Positions 52,592-60,334 of a stretch of DNA of 64,000 nt are shown one piece after another (position 1 is the stretch's first letter; each line of letters opens with the position of its first letter). Made by a program: the position numbers and the translations under genes. Below the pieces are notes generated by a model. It was not told the origin of the DNA, made no database searches, and saw only the letters and a list, made by a program, of their open reading frames with translations. Source of the DNA: Segatella copri (GTDB lineage: Bacteria; Bacteroidota; Bacteroidia; Bacteroidales; Bacteroidaceae); contig NZ_CP137557.1 in assembly GCF_019249655.2 (NCBI RefSeq), forward strand, positions 998,501-1,062,500. Reading direction: 5' to 3'.

Positions 52592-53179
52592 ATGGAGATT
52601 TCTCTTGGCTATCTCAGCAAAAATACTTATCTTTGCCCTGAAAATTTAAGATTCAGATTTATGCAAGATACAAACATTTTATATCAATTCTTTCCACGCT
52701 CCATGGGGTTAACCGAACCTATGGAAGACGTTGTTAATGTCTTTAAAGAAGTTGAAGATAAGATTTCATCTTCTACAAACGATTTGAGGTCTGATGATGT
52801 CTTATCTATAGTTCGTCCAGGGCTCGAAAAAATCGGTTATTGCGTGGAACAAAACAAGAAGGACGAAGGGAAAATCAAGGTTCCTGTTCTTTTCGGATAC
52901 AACAACAGTATAGACAAACATTTTTATGCAGATGCCATTAGTGCAGACAAGAAAACAGTTATCGAGGTAGAAGCCGGCAGGGCTACCGAGAACCACCAGT
53001 TCTTAAAAGATATTTTCGAAGCATCAATGATGTTTGGCGTGGAATATTTAGTGATTGCCGTGAGGAAGATATACCGCAACCACAATGATTTTGAAAGAAT
53101 CTACCCGTTCTTGGAGACAATGTATATTACCAACAGAATCAAATTGCCCTTAAAAGGAATTCTTCTCGTTGGATACTAA
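52592..53179 (+). CDS. candidate restriction endonuclease, PD-(D/E)XK-like
   Basis: The 195-residue protein has a middle segment HFYADAISADKKTVIEVEAGRA followed by FLKDIFEASMMFGVEYLVIAV (cores). An Asp, then a hydrophobic strand with E-V-E about 11 residues later, is a possible PD-(D/E)XK-type nuclease centre with Glu in place of the usual Lys. Relatives I recall are annotated only as hypothetical. It is divergent from a controller and a HaeIII-like methyltransferase, as a restriction enzyme would be. An alternative start at 52577 adds five residues. The function is inferred from context. Confidence 0.5.
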   Translation: MEISLGYLSKNTYLCPENLRFRFMQDTNILYQFFPRSMGLTEPMEDVVNVFKEVEDKISSSTNDLRSDDVLSIVRPGLEKIGYCVEQNKKDEGKIKVPVLFGYNNSIDKHFYADAISADKKTVIEVEAGRATENHQFLKDIFEASMMFGVEYLVIAVRKIYRNHNDFERIYPFLETMYITNRIKLPLKGILLVGY

Positions 53180-53183
53180 AAAA

Positions 53184-53234
53184 TAAGGACATTCACAAAA
53201 GCTTTATTTATCAAAACCTTTGTGAATGTCCTTA
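53184..53234. terminator. bidirectional terminator after the candidate nuclease
   Basis: TAAGGACATTCACAAA pairs with TTTGTGAATGTCCTTA around a 19-base centre, with A/T-rich flanks. The minus-strand gene end (53204) lies in the loop. Confidence 0.75.
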
Positions 53235-53530
53235 CTGATAATCTCTGCTATATCAGCATGTATCTCACGCGACATCAAATGAATGTACACATCGTTACCA
53301 CATGCATCAATGTATATAGGAGTATCTATAACTGAAACATTTAACTTTCTAACTATTTTTTCAAACATACTAGTAAACAAACGATTACGATATTCCTGCA
53401 CCAACATTCCCGTTTCTTTTTTCTTAAAACTCATAGGAACATCTGAGATGTCATCACATTGATAATACAATATAGCATTAGGATGACCTATAAAAAATGT
53501 TGCAATCAATTGACAATACTCTGTTAATTC
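53204..53530 (-). pseudogene. C-terminal part of an IS-interrupted gene
   Basis: A minus-strand frame without a credible start opens right after a stop at 53531 and reads ELTEYCQLIATFFIGHPNAI, then a charged middle and VSVIDTPIYIDACGNDVYIH. It looks like the downstream half of the gene whose start lies at 55101, on the other side of the IS4 element. About 50 bases between the element and this frame contain a stop, so the insertion was followed by further change. I do not recognise the family firmly; together the halves give a protein of about 175 residues. Confidence 0.6.
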
Positions 53531-53580
53531 TTATGTAATCGATTGAAAATGAGAGAGTTAATTAACGTAATATAACTAAT

Positions 53581-54895
53581 AAAATTTGGTTAAGTGGCTG
53601 ATTATCAGTAACTTTATAGTTCTCTAAGCTCAAAGTTATATGACATCAGAACCACTCAACCAATATACGGAAATATGCAGAGATGCTATCAAAAGTTCAT
53701 CTGCAAAGTTAAGCAAAACTTTCGAGAGTCTACTCTTGGAAATACTTTTATTGTACATGACGATACAAAGAAAGATAAATTTCACTCAAATGGAGCGTTA
53801 CGGCACCCATTGTGAGCAGACCTACAGAACGAACTTCAACCGTGGTCGTGCTAAATGCATAGACTGGGTGAAGTTCAACCTTGCCCTATGCCGACGTTAC
53901 TTGAATATGGATGGTCTATTGGCTATAGCCATCGATCCGAGCTACATCAGCAAGTCGGGTAAGAAGACTCCGCATATCGGTACTTTCTGGTCCGGTTGTG
54001 CAAGTTCCATGAAGCATGGGCTTGAAATCATGGGGCTTGCACTTGTCGATGTCCATGCCAACAGTTGCATGATGCTGCGCGCCCATCAGACTCCATCTAC
54101 TGGAGAATTGAAAATGCGTAACATGACTCTCGTGCAACATTACATAGCGGTCATCAAGCGTTATAAGAAGGATTTGTTGAAGGTCACCGATATTGTTGTC
54201 GCTGACGCTTTCTTCTCTATCCGTCCGTTTGTGGACGGAATCAAAGAGTGCGGTTTCCATCTTGTCAGCCGCTTCAGGGATACTGCGAGCCTATATTATG
54301 TGTATACGGGACCTCGTTCCAATAAGCCTGGACGTCCCAAGACACTTGACGGAAAAATCAACTACAAGAAACTTGACCTCACACGTATGGCAGAGTTGCA
54401 TATTGAAGGACTTGAAGGCACAGCCTACACACTCATAGCCTATTCAAAGGCATTGAAGCAGAAAGTGCGCCTTGTCATTTGGGTTATGCCGAACGGAAAA
54501 CACAAGCTTTTCTTCTCAACAAAGACATCCATGTCGGGTGAGGAAGTGTTGCGCACATACCGCTCAAGATTCCAAATAGAGTTTTGTTTTCGCGATGCAA
54601 AGCAATATACTGGTCTTACGCATTGCCAAGCAAGACACAAGAACCAGTTGGACTTTTCCTATAATGCATCATTCGCATCACAGAATGTTGCGAAAGTGAT
54701 GATGAAGGAAAATGAATTGCCGTATTCCATGGCTTCTTTCAAGGAGATTATGGCAAGCACATACATCGCTAAATTAATTTTCAACAAGTGTCGGAGAATA
54801 CCGAACCGAAAGTTAATTAGTCATACTATCAAAGAACTCTTTGGCTGGCAACGTAAAGCTGCTTAGCCATTATCTCAAATTTTAACGAACTATTG
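53581..54895 (+). mobile_element. IS4-family insertion sequence, copy 2
   Basis: It has the same organisation as copy 1, with left end AAATTTGGTTAA (53582-53593) and right end TTAACGAACTATT (54882-54894), matching as inverted repeats at about 9 of 12 positions. The -7 region reads TAACTTTA where copy 1 has TAACTTTG, so its promoter may be weaker. No exact target duplication is visible. It splits a minus-strand gene. Confidence 0.8.
53640..54866 (+). CDS. IS4-family DDE transposase, copy 2
   Basis: The 408-residue transposase keeps the catalytic acids (AIDPSYISKSGKKTPHIG; IVVADAFFSIRPF) and the YREK signature in TYRSRFQIEFCFRDAK. The frame is intact. It aligns along its full length with the transposase at 603 but differs at many positions, so the two are separate lineages of one IS group. 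Base composition is higher in GC than the surrounding accessory genes, consistent with arrival by transposition. Confidence 0.93.
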   Translation: MTSEPLNQYTEICRDAIKSSSAKLSKTFESLLLEILLLYMTIQRKINFTQMERYGTHCEQTYRTNFNRGRAKCIDWVKFNLALCRRYLNMDGLLAIAIDPSYISKSGKKTPHIGTFWSGCASSMKHGLEIMGLALVDVHANSCMMLRAHQTPSTGELKMRNMTLVQHYIAVIKRYKKDLLKVTDIVVADAFFSIRPFVDGIKECGFHLVSRFRDTASLYYVYTGPRSNKPGRPKTLDGKINYKKLDLTRMAELHIEGLEGTAYTLIAYSKALKQKVRLVIWVMPNGKHKLFFSTKTSMSGEEVLRTYRSRFQIEFCFRDAKQYTGLTHCQARHKNQLDFSYNASFASQNVAKVMMKENELPYSMASFKEIMASTYIAKLIFNKCRRIPNRKLISHTIKELFGWQRKAA

Positions 54896-55101
54896 AATTG
54901 AGATACTTTATTCAAAAGCTTCATAGGTGTCACTTTTTGGACGTTACCTAATCTCTCAAGATAAATACCCCATAATTCAAAATCCTTATCTTTCAAAAAA
55001 GAAGTCAATTCTTTTGAAAGAAACAAATCACTATCAGCTGCAAGGCGAAGGTAAAATTTATCTCCAGCACTATTAGAAAAAGAATAGACCGCCTCTTTCA
55101 T
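54895..55101 (-). pseudogene. N-terminal part of the IS-interrupted gene
   Basis: The native part reads MKEAVYSFSNSAGDKFYLRL and continues for 69 residues to KVSQF, after which codons come from the IS end. The start overlaps the stop of the 47-residue gene by one base. The C-terminal half lies beyond the element at 53204-53530. Loss of function is expected. Confidence 0.7.
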
Positions 55102-55244
55102 CAGAACTGAAATTCAAAGTCACACTTCTCTACGTTGCGCAACTTTTCCAGTTGCTCAGCCTTATGAGCCTTCAGTTTCTTGACCCATTCCGCCATCTTA
55201 GCAGAAGAGCTTTTTATTACTATTGTTTCATTTACATGTACCAT
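55101..55244 (-). CDS. 47-residue basic helical protein, partner of the split gene
   Basis: The protein reads MVHVNETIVIKSSSAKMAEW, then a lysine-rich helix KKLKAHKAEQLEKL and a short aromatic tail. I start at the ATG at 55244. Tight overlap with the next gene (one base) shows a two-gene unit of small upstream protein plus larger downstream protein, an arrangement seen in toxin-antitoxin pairs. The downstream gene is now broken by the IS. No family is recognised. Confidence 0.5.
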   Translation of the reverse strand: MVHVNETIVIKSSSAKMAEWVKKLKAHKAEQLEKLRNVEKCDFEFQF

Positions 55245-55658
55245 AAGCCTATAATTTAAATATCGGGGCAAAAATACTACTTTTATTTGAAAACACCAAA
55301 TTTTTAGCAGAAAATTTTGCTCCAACCTTCAATAAATCGATAAGTCGTCGCTCTGTGTCTGAAAAATCTGGCATAATCTTACCTGTTTAGTTAATATTCA
55401 AAATGCAAAGTAAATGAATATTAGGCTAACAGACAAATTTTCGGAGTTTTTTTAGTTTTCTTTGGCCTTTAGCAGTACGCTACATGCTTTCGAAAGGCAT
55501 CATAGAGGGCTTTGTGTCGCCGTACAGATAGAAAACACGGAAAAGTTGTACTTTTATAGTCGAAATCTTAGAAATAACATTCAACATATCTATATTTTTT
55601 GTATCTTTACCGGCAAAATACGGATAGGATTGTCCGCTAACTTAATAAAACGCATTGT
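55245..55658. other. gene-poor spacer
   Basis: It is AT-rich, with the divergent promoters of the 47-residue and 111-residue genes. A TATCTTTA (near 55601) resembles a -7 box for the plus-strand gene. Short open frames here look like chance. Confidence 0.4.
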
Positions 55659-55994
55659 ATGAAGAAATATTTGGCATTCCTTATATTCGCAGGACTAAGT
55701 TCCTGTATTGATGCTCAGACAGTCAAAGAGACTGTCCGTGGCAAGTATGGCGAGAACCTAGGTACTGCTGAAACTACGGTAAGAGGTGGCAAGCGTGTGA
55801 TTGTGTATAAAGACAAGTATGGACAAATTACTGGAACATCAGAAAGTAAGACCCACTCTTTCGGCAAGACCACTACGGTTTACAAGGATAAGTATGGGCA
55901 GGTTACTCGCAAGGGCAAGGTTAAGGGTAGGTTGCCAAACAAAAGTAGCAATTATTATTATGGATGGAGCAGTTCAAAGTCAAAAGGTAAATAA
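55659..55994 (+). CDS. small secreted repeat protein
   Basis: The 111-residue protein has a signal sequence with a possible lipid-attachment Cys (LIFAGLSSCIDAQ). Imperfect repeats of about 20-25 residues follow, built on VYKDKYGQITG and VYKDKYGQVTR with preceding TTVRGGKR and KTTT. A basic Ser/Tyr/Lys tail ends it (NYYYGWSSSKSKGK). No family is recognised. Exported KDKYG repeats suggest a surface or periplasmic binding role. Confidence 0.55.
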   Translation: MKKYLAFLIFAGLSSCIDAQTVKETVRGKYGENLGTAETTVRGGKRVIVYKDKYGQITGTSESKTHSFGKTTTVYKDKYGQVTRKGKVKGRLPNKSSNYYYGWSSSKSKGK

Positions 55995-56060
55995 TCCGAA
56001 AAAGCTTCTCCACGTTGCGCAACTTCTTGAGGTTTCAAAGCTTTTGACCTTACAGGTAGG

Positions 56061-56233
56061 GTGTTCAGTATTCAGTATTCAGTTTTTTTCGCGATAGTTA
56101 CCCTTTCTATGGTTACAAATTGTAAGTAATTATTTTATATTATATATTAATATATATATATAATATATAATATACTATCTATATAGAGGATGAAAACAAC
56201 AGCGAAAAAAACTGAATACTGAATACTGAATAC
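56061..56233. repeat. 32-bp inverted repeat around an AT-rich centre
   Basis: GTGTTCAGTATTCAGTATTC and the next 12 bases (56061-56092) match the complement of 56202-56233 at 31 of 32 positions. The 109-base centre is mostly TATATA. A close relative of one arm is found within the DUF3987 coding sequence near 44864-44893. Confidence 0.8.
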
Positions 56234-56282
56234 GTTTCAAAATCGTAAGCTGCTGAAAATCGACCCTTATCACATGCCTAAA

Positions 56283-56314
56283 TTTGTCGGATACCAAAAA
56301 TCTTTGTATCTTTG
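56283..56314 (+). promoter_or_regulatory. full promoter of the HU-like gene
   Basis: TTTG at 56283-56286, a 20-base spacer and TATCTTTG at 56307-56314 make an ideal Bacteroidota promoter. The start codon is 170 bases further on, so the leader is long. Confidence 0.65.
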
Positions 56315-56351
56315 CACCGGCAATCGAAAGAACAGCCTTTTGTGCCTCAGG

Positions 56352-56417
56352 GCGGTCATCATAGAAGACCGCAGCGGGTCTTAAATGATGGCAGGCGCCG
56401 GTCATCTATTAAGACCC
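56352..56417 (+). promoter_or_regulatory. structured leader of the HU-like gene
   Basis: Two stems are seen in the mRNA leader: GCGGTC with GACCGC (56352-56372) and GGGTCTTAA with TTAAGACCC (56376-56417). They are adjacent and could stack. They may control translation or stability; I recognise no riboswitch class. Confidence 0.4.
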
Positions 56418-56485
56418 AAAAAGCACAGAAACGGGGCTTTCTGGGTAATTGTGATTTACAAGAACTCATTAAACACAAAACGAGT

Positions 56486-57226
56486 ATGATTAACTACAGC
56501 ATCGTAATGCGCAGCGTGAACGCAAACCTTTTGGAGATCAACCAGGCAAAGTCACGCATCAACCAGGCTAAGCAGGAGGGTAAGAATCCTGAGAAGAAGG
56601 ACCTTGACCTCGTGAAGACCGAGAAGCAGAATGCGTTCGCCATCTCGCAGTACACCGATGTGATGACCATCGAGAAGTTTGCCAAGCACATCACTTCTCA
56701 CGGCAGTGTGTATTCTAGAGCTGACATCAGCGCCATCCTCTACATGGCAGTGGACTGCATGAGAGAGATGCTGCTCGAGGGCAAGAAGATTCGTCTGGGT
56801 GATTTGGGCGATTTCTCTCTCCTGCTCGGCTCCAAGGGCGCAGAGACTGCCGACAAGTTTACGGCGCAGAACATCACCCAGGTGAAGGTTCAGTGGGAGC
56901 CTGGCAAGGAGTTCAAGAACCTGATCGACGACGCCGAGTTCAACCTCGTGGCTAGCCGCAGCGCTCAGGCTGCCGTGCTCAAGGCCATCAAGGAGGGCAA
57001 GACCAACGTTGACCTCAACCTGCCTATCGACCCTGATGGCGGCGACGACGGCAACGGCGGAAGTACCACTACTGGCGGCGGAAGCAATGCAGGCGGCAGC
57101 GGAACCACCGGCTCCGAGGGCGGAGGAACCACCGGTTCTGAAGGCGACAACAAGGGTGACACGGGTACTTCCGGCGGCAATACCGATGCCGGTTCTAACG
57201 GCGACAACGTGCAAATTACTCTCTAG
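56486..57226 (+). CDS. HU-like DNA-binding protein with Gly/Ser/Thr tail
   Basis: The 246-residue protein carries the HU-like domain common in Bacteroidota accessory loci: TIEKFAKHITSHGSVYSRADI, ILYMAVDCMREMLLEGKKI and RLGDLGDFSLLLGSKGAE (cores). The last 55 residues are a flexible tail of Gly, Ser, Thr and Asp (GGGSNAGGSGTTGSEGGG). I use the ATG at 56486 because the upstream frame runs through the leader stems. The smalltalk gene follows 56 bases later. Confidence 0.85.
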   Translation: MINYSIVMRSVNANLLEINQAKSRINQAKQEGKNPEKKDLDLVKTEKQNAFAISQYTDVMTIEKFAKHITSHGSVYSRADISAILYMAVDCMREMLLEGKKIRLGDLGDFSLLLGSKGAETADKFTAQNITQVKVQWEPGKEFKNLIDDAEFNLVASRSAQAAVLKAIKEGKTNVDLNLPIDPDGGDDGNGGSTTTGGGSNAGGSGTTGSEGGGTTGSEGDNKGDTGTSGGNTDAGSNGDNVQITL

Positions 57227-57282
57227 CCTATAGGAGGGTGTGTCATAAGTATCTTGCCTAGGGTATAGATAAAAAACTAAAG

Positions 57283-57378
57283 ATGATGAAAAAGGAAACC
57301 TGGAAAATGGTGATTCAGATAGCCATCAGCATCCTGACGGCCATCGCTACCTCGCTCGGCGTTACGAGCTGCATGTAA
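57283..57378 (+). CDS. smalltalk peptide
   Basis: The 31-residue peptide reads KKETWKMVIQIAISILTAIA and ends TSLGVTSCM. This is the small, very conserved Bacteroidales protein named smalltalk: charged start, one membrane helix, and a Cys-Met end. Two ATGs in tandem (57283 and 57286) are both usable. It follows the HU-like gene, as it usually does in this order. Its function is not known to me. The unit ends in a strong terminator. Confidence 0.85.
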   Translation: MMKKETWKMVIQIAISILTAIATSLGVTSCM

Positions 57379-57427
57379 GCAGCAATCAGCTGCATGTGAT
57401 TAGTTTTGAGATGATTCCATAAACGAC

Positions 57428-57473
57428 AAGAGGAGGGTGTGTCAAAAGTCCAAGACACACCCTCCTCTTTTTA
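57428..57473 (+). terminator. terminator of the HU/smalltalk unit
   Basis: AAGAGGAGGGTGTGTC pairs with GACACACCCTCCTCTT around AAAAGTCCAA, followed by a T-run. It is the same family as 7112. A half copy (AGGAGGGTGTGTCATAAGT) lies at 57233 just after the HU-like gene. Confidence 0.88.
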
Positions 57474-57590
57474 AAATACCTAGAATATGTGAAAAATAGC
57501 ATGAAAAACATGATTTTTGCTTTTGTATCCCCATAAATGAGGATGACGATTTCCTAATTTTTAGGTATTGCATACCTTCTTAAAAATATG

Positions 57591-57598
57591 TACCTTTG
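57591..57598 (+). promoter_or_regulatory. promoter of the LRR lipoprotein operon
   Basis: TACCTTTG with ATTGC about 20 bases upstream (57567-57571) is a good -7/-33 pair. The leader is about 55 bases. Confidence 0.6.
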
Positions 57599-57658
57599 CA
57601 GCCTAATTCAAGATAGTATTTAATTTTAATTATAAACATTTTAAAAGTTCAAAAAACA

Positions 57659-59092
57659 ATGAAGATTTTTAAGAATTTCATCGGTCTCGCTGCCCTGGCA
57701 CTCTGCCTCGGCTTTGCTTCTTGCGGCAGTGACGACGATGCACCTTCTTACAGCAATGTGGCTGTAAGCAACTCTGAGTTGATGACTATCCTCAAGGGTA
57801 AGGGATACCAGTTTGATGAAAATGGCAAAATGCTCCTTGACGACAAAGCCAACAGCACCACATCTCTCGACCTTTCAGGCACAAAGGTTGATACCGCTGC
57901 CTTGAAGGAACTTTCTGTTTTTCCTAATTTGAAAGAGTTGAACCTTAGCAACAATGGCTATGGTCCAGTTTTCCATATCGCTTCACTTCCTTCACAGATT
58001 ACAGGTCTTGATTTGCAAGGCAATGACATCTACGACTTCGACGGCTTGGTAACAGCCAAGGTTGAGAATGATGAGGTGAAAGCTACTATCCTTCATGAGT
58101 TTACAAAACTTTATCTCCCTGCTTCCTGCAAGTATAATGTAGAGGATTTGATGCCTTTCTATACCCAGAATGAGGCAGAGAACAAGACTGTTGATATGCA
58201 AATGGTAAATGATAAGGGTTCTTTGGAGAAGTATAATACATTGAGAGAAGTTCCTGACGAGTATTTCCGTACATTTTTGAAGCAAACACTTCCTAGAATT
58301 TTCACAGCAGATGATAAAATAGATATTAGCATACCTATGGCTAAGATGGATATGGCTAGTTTCCAATTAATGTTTGAAAACCAATATGCAGATATTGACA
58401 AAATTCAATCTATAGAAGGTTTGGAATATGTTATAAATAATCCATATTATCCAAGTAACCATATTGCTTTTGGCTATGAAGGTGGTGAGCATCAATATAC
58501 TTTGGGGTATTTGATGCCAAGAAATAATATTACAGCACTTTGGTTGACACAAACAACTACTTTAGGATTGGATCTGAGTGGAGCAACAAGTATTACTAAT
58601 TTGAAGTTGACAAAGAATCAAAATATAAGTGTTTTAGATTTGTCAAATACTATCATTGCCAACCAGAATCCAGCTGATTTTGATGCTAATATTGGCAACG
58701 CTCTTCATTGTGTAGATTGTCCAAAACTTGAAACGATAGTATTACCAACTCCAAATAAGGGCGTTATAGAATCTATTGAATTAAGAGATTTGCCTGCACT
58801 CAAAAAAGTAGATTTAAGTTCTATTTATGCAACATATGAAATAATACTGCTCAACTTGGGTAATGGTGATATTGTTTTCCCAACTTTGACTCATTACTAT
58901 TATAATAAAGCAGGAGTTTCAACATTGGAATCTTTTGATAATACAGAAAATCAGATAGGGTTAGCTGTTTCTCAAGACGTTTTTGACAAAGAGGTAACAA
59001 AGACTTTCATAACAAGCTATAAAAATCACCTGAAAAGTTTGTGGGCTTCATACAGAAAAGTTGGTGCAATAAAGTGGGATAGATTAATTTAG
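57659..59092 (+). CDS. leucine-rich-repeat surface lipoprotein
   Basis: The 477-residue lipoprotein has a signal peptide ending in the lipobox LGFASCGSDDD, with acidic residues after the Cys as in surface-exported Bacteroidota lipoproteins. Leucine-rich repeats are visible in TSLDLSGTKVDTAALKEL, LKELNLSNNGYG, ITGLDLQGNDI, LGLDLSGATSITNLKL and ISVLDLSNT. Base use changes sharply near 58080 from GC-moderate to AT-rich. It begins an operon with two further small exported proteins. Confidence 0.75.
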   Translation: MKIFKNFIGLAALALCLGFASCGSDDDAPSYSNVAVSNSELMTILKGKGYQFDENGKMLLDDKANSTTSLDLSGTKVDTAALKELSVFPNLKELNLSNNGYGPVFHIASLPSQITGLDLQGNDIYDFDGLVTAKVENDEVKATILHEFTKLYLPASCKYNVEDLMPFYTQNEAENKTVDMQMVNDKGSLEKYNTLREVPDEYFRTFLKQTLPRIFTADDKIDISIPMAKMDMASFQLMFENQYADIDKIQSIEGLEYVINNPYYPSNHIAFGYEGGEHQYTLGYLMPRNNITALWLTQTTTLGLDLSGATSITNLKLTKNQNISVLDLSNTIIANQNPADFDANIGNALHCVDCPKLETIVLPTPNKGVIESIELRDLPALKKVDLSSIYATYEIILLNLGNGDIVFPTLTHYYYNKAGVSTLESFDNTENQIGLAVSQDVFDKEVTKTFITSYKNHLKSLWASYRKVGAIKWDRLI

Positions 59093-59121
59093 CATATTAT
59101 TATTTTCAAATTTTAAACAAC

Positions 59122-59598
59122 ATGAAAAAAATATTAATGGTAATCGTTGCAATGTTTGGAATCGTTGCAATGTCAAATGCCGCAACAACAGCGGCTACAG
59201 AGATGGGTATTAGCACATTGGCAGCTACTACAGTTGACTATGTTGGTGACTTTACAAAAGTTGACATGAATGGCAGCACTAAAGCCCCTGTGAAAGACAA
59301 GGTAACTACTGTTGTTTCAGATGGAGCAACTATTAGCAGCCTTGTTTCTGAGGCTTTTCAGGTTGGTAAGATGCCAGGTACTATTAAAATTACAGCATCT
59401 AATTTGACAATTGATCCTTCTACAGGTAATTTCTCGGGAGCTTGCACTGTTACCTTGAAGATTTGGGGGTCAACTGACTATGCAGGAACAATTAGTGGTA
59501 CTATAGCAAATGGCAAGTTGGTTTATGACGTAAAATGCCTTGCTACTTGGTTAGGTATTGCATTCGATACTGCTGTAACTTTCGAAGGTAATGAGTAA
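59122..59598 (+). CDS. calycin-like secreted protein
   Basis: The 158-residue protein has a signal peptide (MVIVAMFGIVAMSNA) and beta-rich sequence typical of the calycin-like domain of Bacteroidales: a VGDFTKVDMNG start, ITASNLTIDPSTGNFSG, and WGSTDYAGTISGTIANGKL. It may bind a small hydrophobic ligand such as heme or lipid. It lies 29 bases after the LRR gene. A CTTGGCTGTA hairpin (59617-59640) follows. Confidence 0.6.
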   Translation: MKKILMVIVAMFGIVAMSNAATTAATEMGISTLAATTVDYVGDFTKVDMNGSTKAPVKDKVTTVVSDGATISSLVSEAFQVGKMPGTIKITASNLTIDPSTGNFSGACTVTLKIWGSTDYAGTISGTIANGKLVYDVKCLATWLGIAFDTAVTFEGNE

Positions 59599-59616
59599 TA
59601 TATTCTTGTCATATCA

Positions 59617-59640
59617 CTTGGCTGTAAAAATACAGCCAAG
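59617..59640 (+). terminator. hairpin without T-run, possible processing signal
   Basis: CTTGGCTGTA pairs with TACAGCCAAG around AAAA, between the calycin-like gene and the next lipoprotein. The missing T-run suggests partial termination or mRNA protection. Confidence 0.5.
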
Positions 59641-59668
59641 CGATTATCATGCAAAAGAGTTTTAATAA

Positions 59669-60334
59669 ATGAAAATCAAAAAGTATTTTATTGCTTTCTT
59701 CTTGGTCTTAACAGGTTTTATTGTCCTTTCTTCTTGCTCTTCTGATCAAGAAATTACAGAAGGTAATGCTGACGAGGCTTTGGTCGAAAGTGCCAAAAAC
59801 TATCTGAATGGAGACATTGTTCTTAGCACAAAAGCGACAATGAGCGGTGTCGATAAAACGTTGCTTGCAACTGGCTGTCCTACGAAATTTAAGTTTCAAT
59901 GGAGTGGAACTGACAAACAAACTTTCAACATATCGTTGTTAGGCTTTACTGTAGGTGCCATGGGTATGACCATCAATTTTAAGTGTGATGTTAAGTGTAC
60001 AGAACTGAATTCATGGGAACAAAAAGAATATTCCGGAAGCGGTTGGATTAAGTTCAAAGGTGAGAATGGTTCTTGCTGGGGACAAAATGAAGATGGCTCA
60101 GATTTCGATGGTGATGGTTCAAATGGCTCTGTTGTCAAAGGTAGTTTTATACAAGGCTATTATAATGTTAACACGCATCAAATTCAGTTTGTTGTAAGCT
60201 ATAACATGATGAATGTACGTTCAGAATGTTTCTTGCAAACAATAGACAAGAATCGCATCAACAATTATGCAGCTGAATTTAAACAGTACGAAAAAGACTT
60301 GGCTGCGTATAAAAAGGAGCACGGAATCAAATAA
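59669..60334 (+). CDS. surface lipoprotein of DUF4903-like type
   Basis: The 221-residue protein has a lipobox (VLSSCSSDQE). A beta-rich domain is conserved in parts I associate with a Bacteroidales DUF (TKATMSGVDKTLLATGCPTKF, core only; GAMGMTINFKCDVKCTELN). An acidic Gly/Asp loop, EDGSDFDGDGSNGS, stands out in the middle and could bind calcium. It ends in a charged helix. The likely role is surface binding in the heme or nutrient operon it precedes. Confidence 0.55.
   Translation: MKIKKYFIAFFLVLTGFIVLSSCSSDQEITEGNADEALVESAKNYLNGDIVLSTKATMSGVDKTLLATGCPTKFKFQWSGTDKQTFNISLLGFTVGAMGMTINFKCDVKCTELNSWEQKEYSGSGWIKFKGENGSCWGQNEDGSDFDGDGSNGSVVKGSFIQGYYNVNTHQIQFVVSYNMMNVRSECFLQTIDKNRINNYAAEFKQYEKDLAAYKKEHGIK

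Noticed and set aside
603..54866. The two IS copies as ends of one composite transposon
   Set aside because: The copies are well diverged and 52 kb apart, with core genes such as dxs, ruvA and nadB in between.
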